Source of the DNA: Brachybacterium sillae
GTDB taxonomy: Bacteria > Actinomycetota > Actinomycetes > Actinomycetales > Dermabacteraceae
Reading direction: 5' to 3'
DNA length: 64,000 nucleotides
Assembly: GCF_025028335.1 (NCBI RefSeq)
Contig: NZ_JAFEUW010000001.1
Location: forward strand, 124,001-188,000
The position numbers and the translations under genes were made by a program. A model generated the notes under the pieces. It was not told where the DNA came from. It worked only from the letters and a program-made list of their open reading frames with translations, and ran no database searches. The stretch's first letter is position 1. Every line of letters starts with the position of its first letter. This document shows positions 12,886-24,127 of the stretch, piece by piece.

Positions 12886-13823
12886 CAGCGTCGATCAGCC
12901 CCGAGACCCCCGAGGACGCCACCGGTCCGGAGCGGCCCGTCGAGGACGGCGCGATGGCCCCTGAGGCCGGGGAGATCGTCATCATCACCGGCCTCGCCGG
13001 GGCCGGCCGCGAGACCGCCGCGCACGCGCTGGAGGATCTCGGCTGGTACGTGGTGCTGAACATCGCCCCGCAGCTGATCCCCGAGCTGTACGAGCTGCAG
13101 GCCACCGCCGTGGGTCGTGACCCCCGCTTCGCCGTCGTCGTCGATCCCCGCTCGGGCCCCTTCTTCTCCGAACTGTCGGAGGTGGTCGAACGGCTGCGGG
13201 CCTCCGGGGCGCGTTTCCGGCTGCTGTTCCTCACCGCCGATGAGGACACTCTGGTGCGGCGCTTCGATTCGGTGCGTCGCCCCCACCCGTTGCAGGGCGA
13301 TGAGGGTGTCCTGGAGGGCATCCGCCGTGAGCGGGAACTGCTGGCCCCGTACCGGCGCCTCGCCGATGTCGTGCTCGACACCACCCTGCTAAACGTCCAC
13401 CAGCTGACCATGCGGATGCGGGAGACCTTCGGCACCAGTGAGGAACGCTCCCTCACCGTGAACGTCATGTCCTTCGGCTTCAAATACGGCATCCCGATCG
13501 AGGCCGATCACGTCAGCGACGTCCGCTTCATCCCGAACCCGTACTGGGTGCCGGAGCTGCGCGACCAGCGGGGCACCGACGAGCCGGTCGCCGCCTTCGT
13601 GCTGTCCAACGACAACGCCCGGGAGTTCGTCGAGCGGTATCCCGATGTCATCGCCCCGGTGCTGCGCGGATACCAGCAGGAGAACAAACACTTCACGACG
13701 ATCGCCTTCGGCTGCACCGGCGGCAAGCACCGCTCGGTGGCGATCTCGGAGCGCATCGCGGAGGAACTGCGACGCGACGGGTACGCGGTGCGTGTGCGCC
13801 ACCGGGACCTGGGGCGCGAATGA
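12882..13823 (+). CDS. rapZ: RapZ/YvcJ family nucleotide-binding protein
   Basis: A 313-residue member of the RapZ/YvcJ family. In E. coli RapZ is an RNA-binding adaptor controlling glucosamine-6-phosphate synthase; in actinobacteria the gene sits in the uvrC-rapZ-yvcK-whiA cluster, as here. The N-terminal P-loop is degenerate: GLAGAGRET at residues 37-45, with Arg in place of Lys and Glu where Ser/Thr is usual. [19 protein letters not shown] and the C-terminal [21 protein letters not shown] are strong family signatures. The GTG start overlaps the uvrC TGA and the stop overlaps the yvcK ATG (ATGA), so it is translationally coupled on both sides. Confidence 0.94.
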   Translation: MTASISPETPEDATGPERPVEDGAMAPEAGEIVIITGLAGAGRETAAHALEDLGWYVVLNIAPQLIPELYELQATAVGRDPRFAVVVDPRSGPFFSELSEVVERLRASGARFRLLFLTADEDTLVRRFDSVRRPHPLQGDEGVLEGIRRERELLAPYRRLADVVLDTTLLNVHQLTMRMRETFGTSEERSLTVNVMSFGFKYGIPIEADHVSDVRFIPNPYWVPELRDQRGTDEPVAAFVLSNDNAREFVERYPDVIAPVLRGYQQENKHFTTIAFGCTGGKHRSVAISERIAEELRRDGYAVRVRHRDLGRE

Positions 13824-14878
13824 CCACCCCGGCACGCCGACGCCCGATCGTCCCCTCCCGGCTCGACGCCCGCCGTGGCGCGCGGGGCACCCGCGTGGTG
13901 GCCCTCGGCGGCGGGCACGGTCTGGCTGCGAACCTTCGGGCCCTGCGCCGCCTGGTGGAGCACGTCACCGCGGTGGTGACGGTGGCGGACAACGGCGGAT
14001 CCAGCGGGCGCATCCGCACTGAACTGCCGGTCCTGCCGCCCGGGGATCTGCGCATGGCCCTCGCCGCGCTCTGCGAGGACTCCGACTGGGGGTCCCTCTG
14101 GCGCGATGTCGTACAGCACCGTTTCCGCACCCACGGGGATCTCGACGGTCATGCCCTGGGGAACCTGTTGATCGTGGCGCTGTGGCAGATCCTCGACGAT
14201 CCCATCGCCGGGCTGGACCAGGTGGGGGAGCTGCTGGGGGTGCGGGGCCGCGTGCTGCCCATGGCCCTGGAGCCGTTGGACATCGAGGCCCGGGTGACGG
14301 CACCCGATGGCAGCAGCCGCCTGGTGCGGGGGCAGGCCGAGGTGGCGGTCGCCGACGGCCGGGTCGAGGACGTCCACCTTCTGCCGGCGGAACCGGTGGT
14401 GTCCCAGGAGGTCATCGAGGCCATCCATGAGGCCGACTGGGTGGTCGTCGGGCCCGGTTCCTGGTACACCTCCGTGCTGCCGCACCTGTTGATCCCGGAG
14501 ATCGCGGAGGCGCTGCGCACCACCCGGGCGCACCGCTGCGTCACCATGAACCTCTCCGCAGGGGGCAGCCGCACCGAGACCGCCGGCATGGCCAGTCGGG
14601 AGCTGCTCGATGTGCTGCTCGAGACCGCCCCGGGCGTGAGGTTCGACGCACTCGTCGCTGATCCGACCGCTCTGGAGGACGCTGCCGAGCTCGCCGAGCA
14701 CGCCCGCCGCGCCGGGATGCGCACTCTGCTGCGGCAGGTGAGCGTCGGTCCCGGGATCCCCGAGCACGATCCGGTGCGGCTCGCGGCCGCGTATCGTGAC
14801 GTGTTCGACGGCGTGTATGGGGATGTCGACGCCCCGCTCGACGACCCGGATGCCCCCGACCGCCCCGGGACCCGCTGA
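13820..14878 (+). CDS. yvcK: YvcK/GlmR family gluconeogenesis factor
   Basis: A 352-residue YvcK (CofD-like, GlmR) protein. In Bacillus the family binds UDP-GlcNAc and is needed for growth on gluconeogenic carbon sources and for cell-wall precursor supply. Signatures are RVVALGGGHGLAANLRALR near residue 26, TVADNGGSSGRIR, PPGDLRMALAAL, and GPGSWYTSVLPHLL. The ATG start overlaps rapZ by 4 bp. There are 87 bp before whiA. Confidence 0.95.
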   Translation: MTTPARRRPIVPSRLDARRGARGTRVVALGGGHGLAANLRALRRLVEHVTAVVTVADNGGSSGRIRTELPVLPPGDLRMALAALCEDSDWGSLWRDVVQHRFRTHGDLDGHALGNLLIVALWQILDDPIAGLDQVGELLGVRGRVLPMALEPLDIEARVTAPDGSSRLVRGQAEVAVADGRVEDVHLLPAEPVVSQEVIEAIHEADWVVVGPGSWYTSVLPHLLIPEIAEALRTTRAHRCVTMNLSAGGSRTETAGMASRELLDVLLETAPGVRFDALVADPTALEDAAELAEHARRAGMRTLLRQVSVGPGIPEHDPVRLAAAYRDVFDGVYGDVDAPLDDPDAPDRPGTR

Positions 14879-14965
14879 GACGACTACCGCCCCACGCCTC
14901 GACCACCGTCATCGATCGGACCCCTTGGTCGGATCCACGCCCATCAACCGGAGGGAAGCGCCCCG

Positions 14966-15943
14966 ATGTCACTGACCGCCGAGGTCAAGGACGAACTCGC
15001 CCGGGTGGAGGTGCCGCGCCCCTCCGCCCGCAAGGCCGAGGCCGCCGCCCTGCTGCGTTTCGCGGGAGGTCTGCACCTCGTCGGCGGCCGCATCGTGGTG
15101 GAGGCGGACCTCGACACCGCCGTCGTCGCCCGCCGACTGCGCACCACCCTGCTCGACGTGTACGGGCAGCCGAGCGAGATCGCCGTGCTCGCACCGTCCG
15201 GGATCCGCCGCAGCACCCGCTACCTGCTGCGCGTCACCGATGACGGCGGGGCACTGGCCCGGCAGACCGGTCTGCTCGACGCCCGCGGCCGCCCCGTCCG
15301 CGGGCTGCCCCCGGCCGTGGTCGGCGGGGCCGTCGCGGATGCCGCCGCCGCCTGGCGCGGAGCGTTCCTGGCCCGCGGCTCCCTCACCGAGCCGGGTCGC
15401 AGCGCGGCCCTGGAGCTCACCTGCCCCGGACCGGAGGTGGCGCTGGCGATGGTCGGTGCGGCCCGCCGGCTCGGGGTGCCGTCGAAGGCCAGGGAGGCCC
15501 GCGGCGCGGACCGGGTGGTGCTGCGCGACGGTGATGCGATCTCCGCTCTGCTCACCCACATGGGCGCCCACCAGGCGGTGCTGGTGTGGGAGGAGCGCCG
15601 CACCCGCCGGGAGGTGCGCGCCAGCGCTCATCGTCTGGCGAACTTCGATGACGCCAACCTGAGGCGCTCCGCCCGTGCCGCCGTCGCCGCCGGCCAGCGC
15701 GTCCAGCGGGCCCTGGAGATCCTCGGTGATGACGTGCCCGATCATCTGCGGGTGGCCGGTGAGCTGCGTCTGGAGCACCGGCAGGCCAGCCTCGAGGAGC
15801 TCGGCCGGCGCGCTGACCCGCCGCTGACCAAGGACGCCGTCGCCGGGCGCATCCGGCGCCTGCTCGCCATGGCCGACCGCCGGGCGGAGGAGCTCGGCAT
15901 CCCACCCACCGACGCCGGTCTCACGGAGGCCGAGGAGGACTGA
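14966..15943 (+). CDS. whiA: WhiA sporulation / cell-division regulator
   Basis: WhiA is a DNA-binding protein conserved in Gram-positive bacteria; in Streptomyces it activates sporulation-septation genes, and in other species it affects division. The 325-residue protein opens with the conserved [14 protein letters not shown], followed by a LAGLIDADG-like homing-endonuclease fold and a C-terminal helix-turn-helix. The C-terminal signature is [17 protein letters not shown], then [20 protein letters not shown]. An SD (GGAGGGA, near 14950) precedes the ATG. Cluster position after yvcK supports the call. Confidence 0.96.
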   Translation: MSLTAEVKDELARVEVPRPSARKAEAAALLRFAGGLHLVGGRIVVEADLDTAVVARRLRTTLLDVYGQPSEIAVLAPSGIRRSTRYLLRVTDDGGALARQTGLLDARGRPVRGLPPAVVGGAVADAAAAWRGAFLARGSLTEPGRSAALELTCPGPEVALAMVGAARRLGVPSKAREARGADRVVLRDGDAISALLTHMGAHQAVLVWEERRTRREVRASAHRLANFDDANLRRSARAAVAAGQRVQRALEILGDDVPDHLRVAGELRLEHRQASLEELGRRADPPLTKDAVAGRIRRLLAMADRRAEELGIPPTDAGLTEAEED

Positions 15944-15977
15944 CGACGACTGCGCCGGCCACGGGGGACGGAAGTCC

Positions 15978-16008
15978 TTCCAGGAAGCGGTGGGCCCGTT
16001 GGTAGACT
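15978..16008 (+). promoter_or_regulatory. Candidate gap promoter
   Basis: A TAGACT hexamer at 16003-16008 matches the actinobacterial -10 consensus (TAnnnT). The best -35-like element is TTCCAG at 15978, with a long 19-bp spacer, so the assignment is weak. A ~90-nt leader would precede the strong gap SD (AGGAGG, 16095-16100). Confidence 0.35.
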
Positions 16009-16096
16009 GTCCGTGGCCCCGGTCACCGAGGGCCGTCCGAGCGTACGACGGAGTGCGCGCCACCCCACGTGGCGCTCATCGGCGCCGCATCGCTAG

Positions 16097-17110
<1,014 letters not shown>

Positions 17111-17141
17111 GCCGCCGCACCCGCGGAGCACTCCCATGCTG

Positions 17142-17184
17142 GACGAGCCCGTCCCGCGCCGTCACGGCGCCGGGCGGGCTCGTC
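17142..17184 (+). terminator. Long hairpin between gap and pgk
   Basis: A perfect 10-bp outer stem (GACGAGCCCG at 17142-17151 with CGGGCTCGTC at 17175-17184) encloses an inner GCGCC/GGCGC stem (17156-17160 with 17166-17170). There is no U-tract. It could be a partial terminator or RNA-stability element that lets gap be expressed above pgk. Confidence 0.55.
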
Positions 17185-17222
17185 CCGCACCGGCCCCCTC
17201 TCACTCTGACAGGAGCAACGCC

Positions 17223-18425
17223 ATGCTGAAGACCCTCGAGTCCCTCGGTGATCTGCGCGGCCAGCGCGTGATCGTCCGCAGCGACCTCAACGTGCCGCTG
17301 GACGGCACCACCATCACCGACGACGGTCGCATCCGCGCCGCCGTCCCCACCATCTCGACCCTGCTGGAGCAGGGGGCGCGGGTCATCGTCATCTCCCACC
17401 TGGGTCGTCCGAAGGGCGCCCCGGAGGAGAAGTACTCCCTGCGCCCGGTCGTCGCGCGTCTCGGGGAGCTGCTGGGCCGCGAGGTCGCCTTCGCCACCGA
17501 CACCGTCGGTGAGTCCGCGCGCAGCACCGTCGAGAGCCTCGGTGACGGCGAGGTCGCCCTGCTGGAGAACCTCCGGTTCAACCCGGGGGAGACCAGCAAG
17601 GATGAGGCGGAGCGGCGCGAGTTCGCGCAGAAGCTGGCCGCCTTCGGTGATGCTTTCGTGTCGGACGGCTTCGGGGTCGTCCATCGCAAGCAGGCCTCGG
17701 TGTACGACCTGGCGCAGCTGCTGCCGTCCGCGGCCGGCTCCCTGGTGGTCAACGAGGTCGAGTCCCTGCGGAAGGTCACCGATGAACCGGAGCGCCCGTT
17801 CGTGGTGATCCTCGGTGGCGCGAAGATCGCCGACAAGCTCGGGGTCATCGAGAACCTGCTGGACAAGGCCGACCGCCTCCTCATCGGCGGCGGCATGGCC
17901 TTCACCTTCCACAAGGCGCAGGGCGGGGAGATCGGCACGTCGCTGCTCGACGAGGAGCGCGTGCCGACGGTGCGTGAGTACCTGGAGCGCGCCGAGGCCA
18001 ACGGTGTCGAGATCGTGCTGCCGGTCGACTCGGTCGTGGCCAAGGAGTTTTCCGCCGACGCCGAGAGCACCGTGGTCGAGGCCGACAAGATCCCCGCCGA
18101 CCAGGAGGGTCTCGACATCGGTCCGAAGACCGTCGAGCTGTTCCGCGAGAAGCTGGCCGACGCCCACACCGTCTTCTGGAACGGCCCCATGGGCGTGTTC
18201 GAGTTCGAGCGCTTCGCTGCGGGCACCAAGGCCGTGGCGGAGGCGCTGGCCGAGTCCGAGGCCTTCACCGTGATCGGCGGTGGCGATTCCGCCGCCGCGA
18301 TCCGCACCCTGGGGCTCGACGAGTCCCGCTACTCGCACATCTCCACCGGCGGCGGTGCGAGCCTCGAACTGATCGAGGGCAAGGAGCTGCCGGGCATCGC
18401 GATCCTCGAGGAGGACACCAAGTGA
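17223..18425 (+). CDS. pgk: Phosphoglycerate kinase
   Basis: Transfers the acyl phosphate of 1,3-bisphosphoglycerate to ADP in glycolysis. The 400-residue protein has [17 protein letters not shown], the hinge [34 protein letters not shown], and the nucleotide loop GGGDSAAAI. An AGGAG at 17211-17215 fixes the ATG at 17223; an upstream in-frame ATG at 17136 would lie inside the hairpin region and is unlikely. The stop overlaps the tpiA GTG (GTGA). Confidence 0.98.
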   Translation: MLKTLESLGDLRGQRVIVRSDLNVPLDGTTITDDGRIRAAVPTISTLLEQGARVIVISHLGRPKGAPEEKYSLRPVVARLGELLGREVAFATDTVGESARSTVESLGDGEVALLENLRFNPGETSKDEAERREFAQKLAAFGDAFVSDGFGVVHRKQASVYDLAQLLPSAAGSLVVNEVESLRKVTDEPERPFVVILGGAKIADKLGVIENLLDKADRLLIGGGMAFTFHKAQGGEIGTSLLDEERVPTVREYLERAEANGVEIVLPVDSVVAKEFSADAESTVVEADKIPADQEGLDIGPKTVELFREKLADAHTVFWNGPMGVFEFERFAAGTKAVAEALAESEAFTVIGGGDSAAAIRTLGLDESRYSHISTGGGASLELIEGKELPGIAILEEDTK

Positions 18426-19195
18426 CCACCCGCACCCCGCTGATGGTGGGCAACTGGAAGATGAATCTCGACTGGACCCAGGCTCAGGCCCTGGTGGAGG
18501 AGCTCGGGGACCTGCTGAAGGGCCACGACTCCTCGAGCGTCGAGGTCGCTGTGCTGCCGCCGTTCGTGGACCTGCGCACCGTGCAGGTGGTCGTGGACGC
18601 CGGCAAGCTGCCGATCGCCTACGGCGCCCAGGACATCTCGCAGCACGAGTCCGGTGCGTACACCGGGGAGATCTCCGGGGCGATGCTCACCGCCCTCGGC
18701 TGCACCTTCGTGGCCGTCGGTCACTCCGAGCGCCGCCAGTACCACGGTGAGGACGAGACCATCACCAACGCCAAGGTGAAGGCGGCCCTCGCCGCCGGTC
18801 TCACCCCGATCCTGTGTGTCGGCGAACCGCTGGAGGAGCGCAAGGCCGGCAACCAGGTCGAGTACACCCTCGCGCAGCTGAAGGGCGGCCTGCAGGGTCT
18901 GTCCCCGGAGGAGGCCGCGAAGGTCGTCGTCGCCTACGAGCCCGTGTGGGCCATCGGCACCGGTGAGGTCGCCACCCCGGAGGACGCCCAGGAGGTCTGC
19001 GGGGCGATCCGCGAGACCCTCGGGTCGGAGTTCTCCGCGGAGGTCGCCGACTCCGTGCGGGTGCTGTACGGCGGCTCGGTGAAGTCCTCGAACGTCGCCG
19101 AGATCATGGCGAAGCCCGATGTGGACGGTGCCCTGGTGGGCGGCGCCTCGCTGAAGGCCGACGAGTTCGCGAAGATCGTCGAGGGTGCGCGCTGA
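18422..19195 (+). CDS. tpiA: Triosephosphate isomerase
   Basis: Interconverts dihydroxyacetone phosphate and glyceraldehyde-3-phosphate. The 257-residue TIM barrel shows GNWKMN (substrate Lys), the catalytic His in [11 protein letters not shown], the catalytic Glu in [15 protein letters not shown], and the phosphate-binding YGGSVKSSN. The GTG start is coupled to pgk by a 4-bp overlap. A perfect hairpin follows 25 bp after the stop. Confidence 0.98.
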   Translation: MTTRTPLMVGNWKMNLDWTQAQALVEELGDLLKGHDSSSVEVAVLPPFVDLRTVQVVVDAGKLPIAYGAQDISQHESGAYTGEISGAMLTALGCTFVAVGHSERRQYHGEDETITNAKVKAALAAGLTPILCVGEPLEERKAGNQVEYTLAQLKGGLQGLSPEEAAKVVVAYEPVWAIGTGEVATPEDAQEVCGAIRETLGSEFSAEVADSVRVLYGGSVKSSNVAEIMAKPDVDGALVGGASLKADEFAKIVEGAR

Positions 19196-19220
19196 ACGCG
19201 TGACCTGTGACGCGCTGATC

Positions 19221-19261
19221 GGGCGCGGCCGGGGCGGATCCTCCCGTCCCCGGCCGCGCCC
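19221..19261 (+). terminator. Terminator-like hairpin after tpiA
   Basis: A perfect 14-bp inverted repeat (GGGCGCGGCCGGGG, 19221-19234, with its complement at 19248-19261) with a 13-nt loop. There is no T-run, as is common for actinobacterial terminators. It separates gap-pgk-tpiA from secG. Confidence 0.7.
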
Positions 19262-19303
19262 GCGCTACGCTGAGGTGTCGCCCCCGACCGTGGAAGGACC
19301 CCT

Positions 19304-19555
19304 GTGGACCTCGGAATCGTGAAGATCGCCCTGCAGGTGCTGCTCGTCGTCACCGGGCTGCTGTGCGTGCTGCTCGTCCTGCTGCACAAGGGCCGGGGCG
19401 GTGGCCTGTCCGACATGTTCGGCGGGGGCATCTCCTCCAGTGCCAGTTCCTCCGGCGTGGCCGAGCGGAACCTCAACCGGCTCACCGTGACGATGGCCGT
19501 GATCTGGGCGCTGTGCGCTGTGGCGCTGGGTGTGCTGGCCCGCTTCGGCATCTGA
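19304..19555 (+). CDS. secG: Preprotein translocase subunit SecG
   Basis: An 83-residue SecG, the small non-essential partner of SecYE in protein export. Two transmembrane helices are visible (about residues 5-25 and 60-80). They are separated by the family's Gly/Ser-rich cytoplasmic loop LHKGRGGGLSDMFGGG and the SSSGVAERNL segment. The GTG start follows a GGAAGGA motif. Its position after tpiA is typical of actinobacteria. Confidence 0.95.
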   Translation: MDLGIVKIALQVLLVVTGLLCVLLVLLHKGRGGGLSDMFGGGISSSASSSGVAERNLNRLTVTMAVIWALCAVALGVLARFGI

Positions 19556-19585
19556 CATGCTCTGACACGCTCCCGTAGAGACTGC

Positions 19586-19622
19586 CGGGCCCCGACTGAT
19601 CCTGAGGATCGGCCGGGGCCCG
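19586..19622. terminator. Bidirectional terminator between secG and opcA-pgl
   Basis: A nested hairpin: outer stem CGGGCCCCG (19586-19594) with CGGGGCCCG (19614-19622), inner stem GATCC/GGATC around a TGA loop. It lies between convergent genes, so it can serve both. No T-tract is present on either side. Confidence 0.7.
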
Positions 19623-19641
19623 TCGTCTGCGCGGGGACGGC

Positions 19642-21353
19642 TCAGTCCGAGGGCAGCTGCGAGGCGGCTCCGCGGTCGAGGTACCAGGTCGTCGAGTCCA
19701 AGCCCCTGACCGCCGAGGCGGGGGTGGTCCACGGTTCCGGGTCGCCGAGCGATCGAGCGACGGCCCCGGCCTTCTCCTCCCCGGAGACCAGCAGCAGTAC
19801 TCGGCGGGCGGAGTTCAGGGCCGGCCACGAGAGACTGATCCTCTCCGCTGGCGGTTTGGGGGAGCGGCGCACCGGCACTGCGGTCGCGGAGATGTCCTTC
19901 TGGTCTGGGTGTTCCGGGAACAGCGACGCCACGTGAGCGTCGGGGCCCACTCCCAGCAGCAGGACGTCGAAGAACGCCTCCCCGCGGGTGTGGAACGGGG
20001 CGTCACCACCGCTGCGATCGAGCACGGAGCCGTACCAGGCGGCGGCCTCGTCGAGGGACATGCCGCTGTCGCTGGAGGGCATCCGATGCACGTTGCCGCC
20101 GGGGATCGCGGCATCCCGTAGCAGGGCATCGAGCACGGGGGTGTCGTTGCGCTCCTCGGAGCCGTCGTGGACGAACCGCTCATCCCCCCACCACACGTGC
20201 AGCCGGGAGGTGTCGACCTCGGCGCGACGCAGTGCCTCCGGCAGCGCCTGCACCAGGCGCGTGCCGAGCCCGCCGCCGGTGACGACGAGGTGCGCGGTGT
20301 CGCGGGTGGCGATGGCCCCCGCCACGGTGGCGGCGGTGTCGGAGGCCGCCCGCTCCACCAGGGCGTCGGCGGAGTCCAGGACCACGGTGGTCGGTTCCGG
20401 TTTGCCGGAGGCGAAGGCCGCCGGGTCGTCGATCCCGGTGAAGGCGTGGGCGAGCACCTCGCCGTACACCTCATCCGGGTCGAGGCGTCGCAGTTCCTCC
20501 GCCAGCAGCTCATCGAGGGTGCGCACCGGCACCGGCACCTGTTGGGCCGCCTGCTCCTCCCCGGGGAGGGTGACCTCGAGGGCGTCCTCGCTGATGCGGT
20601 GCAGACGGATGGTGCCGTCCTCCCGGACGATCTCCACGCTCTGCGGCCCGTCCGCACCGGCCACCCCCGCGGGGGCGTCCTCGAGGGCGACCTCGATCCC
20701 GAGCTTCTCCTCCAGCCAGGAGGCGAGCAGTACCACAGCGGCGGAATCCTTCGGACCGGTGACGGTCGCACCGGTGGGGGCGCTCACCGGCGGCGTCTCC
20801 ACCGCGGTGGCGAGCAGACCGCGCCAGCGGGTCAGGCGCGACCACGCCATGTCGGAGTCACCGCTGGCGTAGCCACGGCGCAGTCGCTTCAGGCTCGCCA
20901 GGGGGTCGGCGCAGGCGGCGACATCGGTGATGCGCCGCTGCGCCATGCGTCCCAGCACGTCGTGCACGGGGGAGGAGGGCGCATGGTCGGGCCACCAGGT
21001 CACGATCGGGGCATCGGGCAGCAGCAGCGGCATCACCAGGGTGTCGAGGCTGTCCATGGTGCGGCCCTTGGCCCGCAGGATGATGATCTCCCCGGCGCCG
21101 GCGTCACGCCCCAGGCGGATCTCCGCGTCCAGACCGGACTCCGGGTTCTCCTCATCGGCGTCGACCACGATCACGCGGCAGGGATGCTCGTGGCTGGCGT
21201 GGCTGGCGGCCTCCACCGGCACGTCGATCTCCTCACCGGTGGCGACGATGATCAACGTGAGCACCCGGCCGATGGCGTTGGCGCCGAAGGTCTCCCGCAT
21301 CTGCGCCATCTTCTTGTCGACGGCGCTGGCGGTGGTGTCGGTGAGGGTGGTGA

Positions 21354-21357
<4 letters not shown>
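19642..21357 (-). CDS. opcA: OpcA - 6-phosphogluconolactonase fusion protein
   Basis: A single 571-residue frame combines two pentose phosphate functions. Residues 1 to ~305 are OpcA, the actinobacterial assembly/allosteric factor for glucose-6-phosphate dehydrogenase: MAQMRETFGANAIGRVLTL at the start, then PIVTWWPDHAPSSP and DVAACADPLASLKRLRRGY. Residues ~323 to 570 are 6-phosphogluconolactonase (Pgl/DevB): VVTGGGLGTRLVQALPEAL, HVWWGDERFV, LLLGVGPDAHVASLFPEH and LLVSGEEKAGAVARSL. In most actinobacteria opcA and pgl are separate adjacent genes. Here no stop or start codon signal with an SD separates them, and a ~17-residue linker joins the domains. The ATG overlaps the zwf stop (ATGA). The fusion would tether the G6PDH activator to the next enzyme in the path. 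Confidence 0.93.
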
Positions 21358-22906
<1,549 letters not shown>

Positions 22907-22910
<4 letters not shown>

Positions 22911-24019
22911 GCCTGCCCCTTCGCCATCTGCTCCTTCACGGTGGCCAGCAGCTCGGTCCAGGCGGTCTCGAACTTCTCCAGCCCCTCGGCCTCGAGCACC
23001 TCCCACACCTCGTCGAGGTCCACCCCGGCATCGGCGACGCGCTGCAGCGTCTCCTCGGCACGAGCGGCATCCTCGGCGGTGATCGCGGGCTGCGGATCGC
23101 CGTGGTCGGCGACGGCCTCGAGGGTCTTCTCCGGCATGGTGTTGACGCTCGGGTCGGCCACCAGCTGGTCGACGTACAGGGTGTCCGGGTAGTCGGGGTT
23201 CTTCACTCCGGTGGAGGCCCACAGCGGCCGTTGCACGTTCGCGCCCTTCTGCTGCAGCAGGGCGAAGCGCTCCGAGGAGAACGCCTCCAGGTAGGCGCCG
23301 AAGGCTGCGCGGGCGTTGGCCACACCGGCCTGGCCACGCAGCTCCAGGGCGTCGCCGCCGAGGGCCTCGAGGCGCTTGTCGATCTCGGTGTCCACCCGGG
23401 AGACGAAGAACGAGGCGACGGAGTGGATGCGGGAGAGGTCCCGGCCGGCCTCGGCGGCCTGCTCGAGGCCGGTGAGGTAGGCGTCGATGACAGCGCGGTA
23501 GCGCTCCACCGAGAAGATCAGGGTGACGTTCACGCTGGTCCCGGCGGCGATGGCGCGCGTGATGGCGGGCAGACCCTCCACGGTCGCGGGGATCTTGATC
23601 ATGACGTTGTCGCGGTCCACCAGATCGTGCAGGCGGGTGGCCTGCTCCGCAGTGCCCTCGGTGTCGCGGGCGCGCCGCGGATCCACCTCGATGGAGACGA
23701 AACCGTCGTACCCACCGGTGCGGTCATGGATCGGCGCGAAGAGGTCGGCCGCGGAGCGGACGTCGTCGGTGGTGAGCACCTCCACGACCTCCTCCTCGGT
23801 CTTCCCCTCGGCGGCGAGGCGGGCGACGTCCTCGTCGTAGTCGTGGGCGCCGGAGATCGCCGCCTGGAAGATCGACGGGTTGGTGGTCACGCCCACGACG
23901 TCGAGCTCGTCGATGAGCTTCTGCAGCCCCCCGGAGGTCAGACGCAGTCGGGAGAGATCGTCGAGCCAGATGGAGACACCGGCCTCGGAGAGGCGGCGGG
24001 TGCGGTCGTTGCCGGTCAT
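22907..24019 (-). CDS. tal: Transaldolase
   Basis: Transfers dihydroxyacetone units between sugar phosphates in the non-oxidative pentose phosphate pathway. The 370-residue length fits the actinobacterial TalB-like class. Signatures are [14 protein letters not shown], the Schiff-base Lys in [26 protein letters not shown] and [14 protein letters not shown]. An AGGTCC/GGAAGG-type SD precedes the ATG at 24019. It lies between tkt and zwf; a hairpin separates it from tkt. Confidence 0.97.
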
Positions 24020-24081
24020 GGAAGGTCCTTCCCCTGCGGGTGGCGGATGGGATGACGGATCAGGTCGGGACGAGACGGGTG

Positions 24082-24121
24082 GGAGGGGCGGGCAGGTGCG
24101 CGGGCACTCGCCCGCCCCTCC
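24082..24121 (-). terminator. Hairpin between tkt and tal
   Basis: A perfect 12-bp inverted repeat (GGAGGGGCGGGC at 24082-24093 with its complement at 24110-24121) with a 16-nt loop, 6 bp downstream of the tkt stop on the minus strand. No T-run. It may partly terminate tkt transcription or stabilise its 3' end. Confidence 0.55.
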
Positions 24122-24127
24122 GGGGGA

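Noticed and set aside
17136-17222. Upstream extension of pgk to the ATG at 17136
   Set aside because: The extension crosses the gap-pgk hairpin, and the SD fits only ATG 17223.
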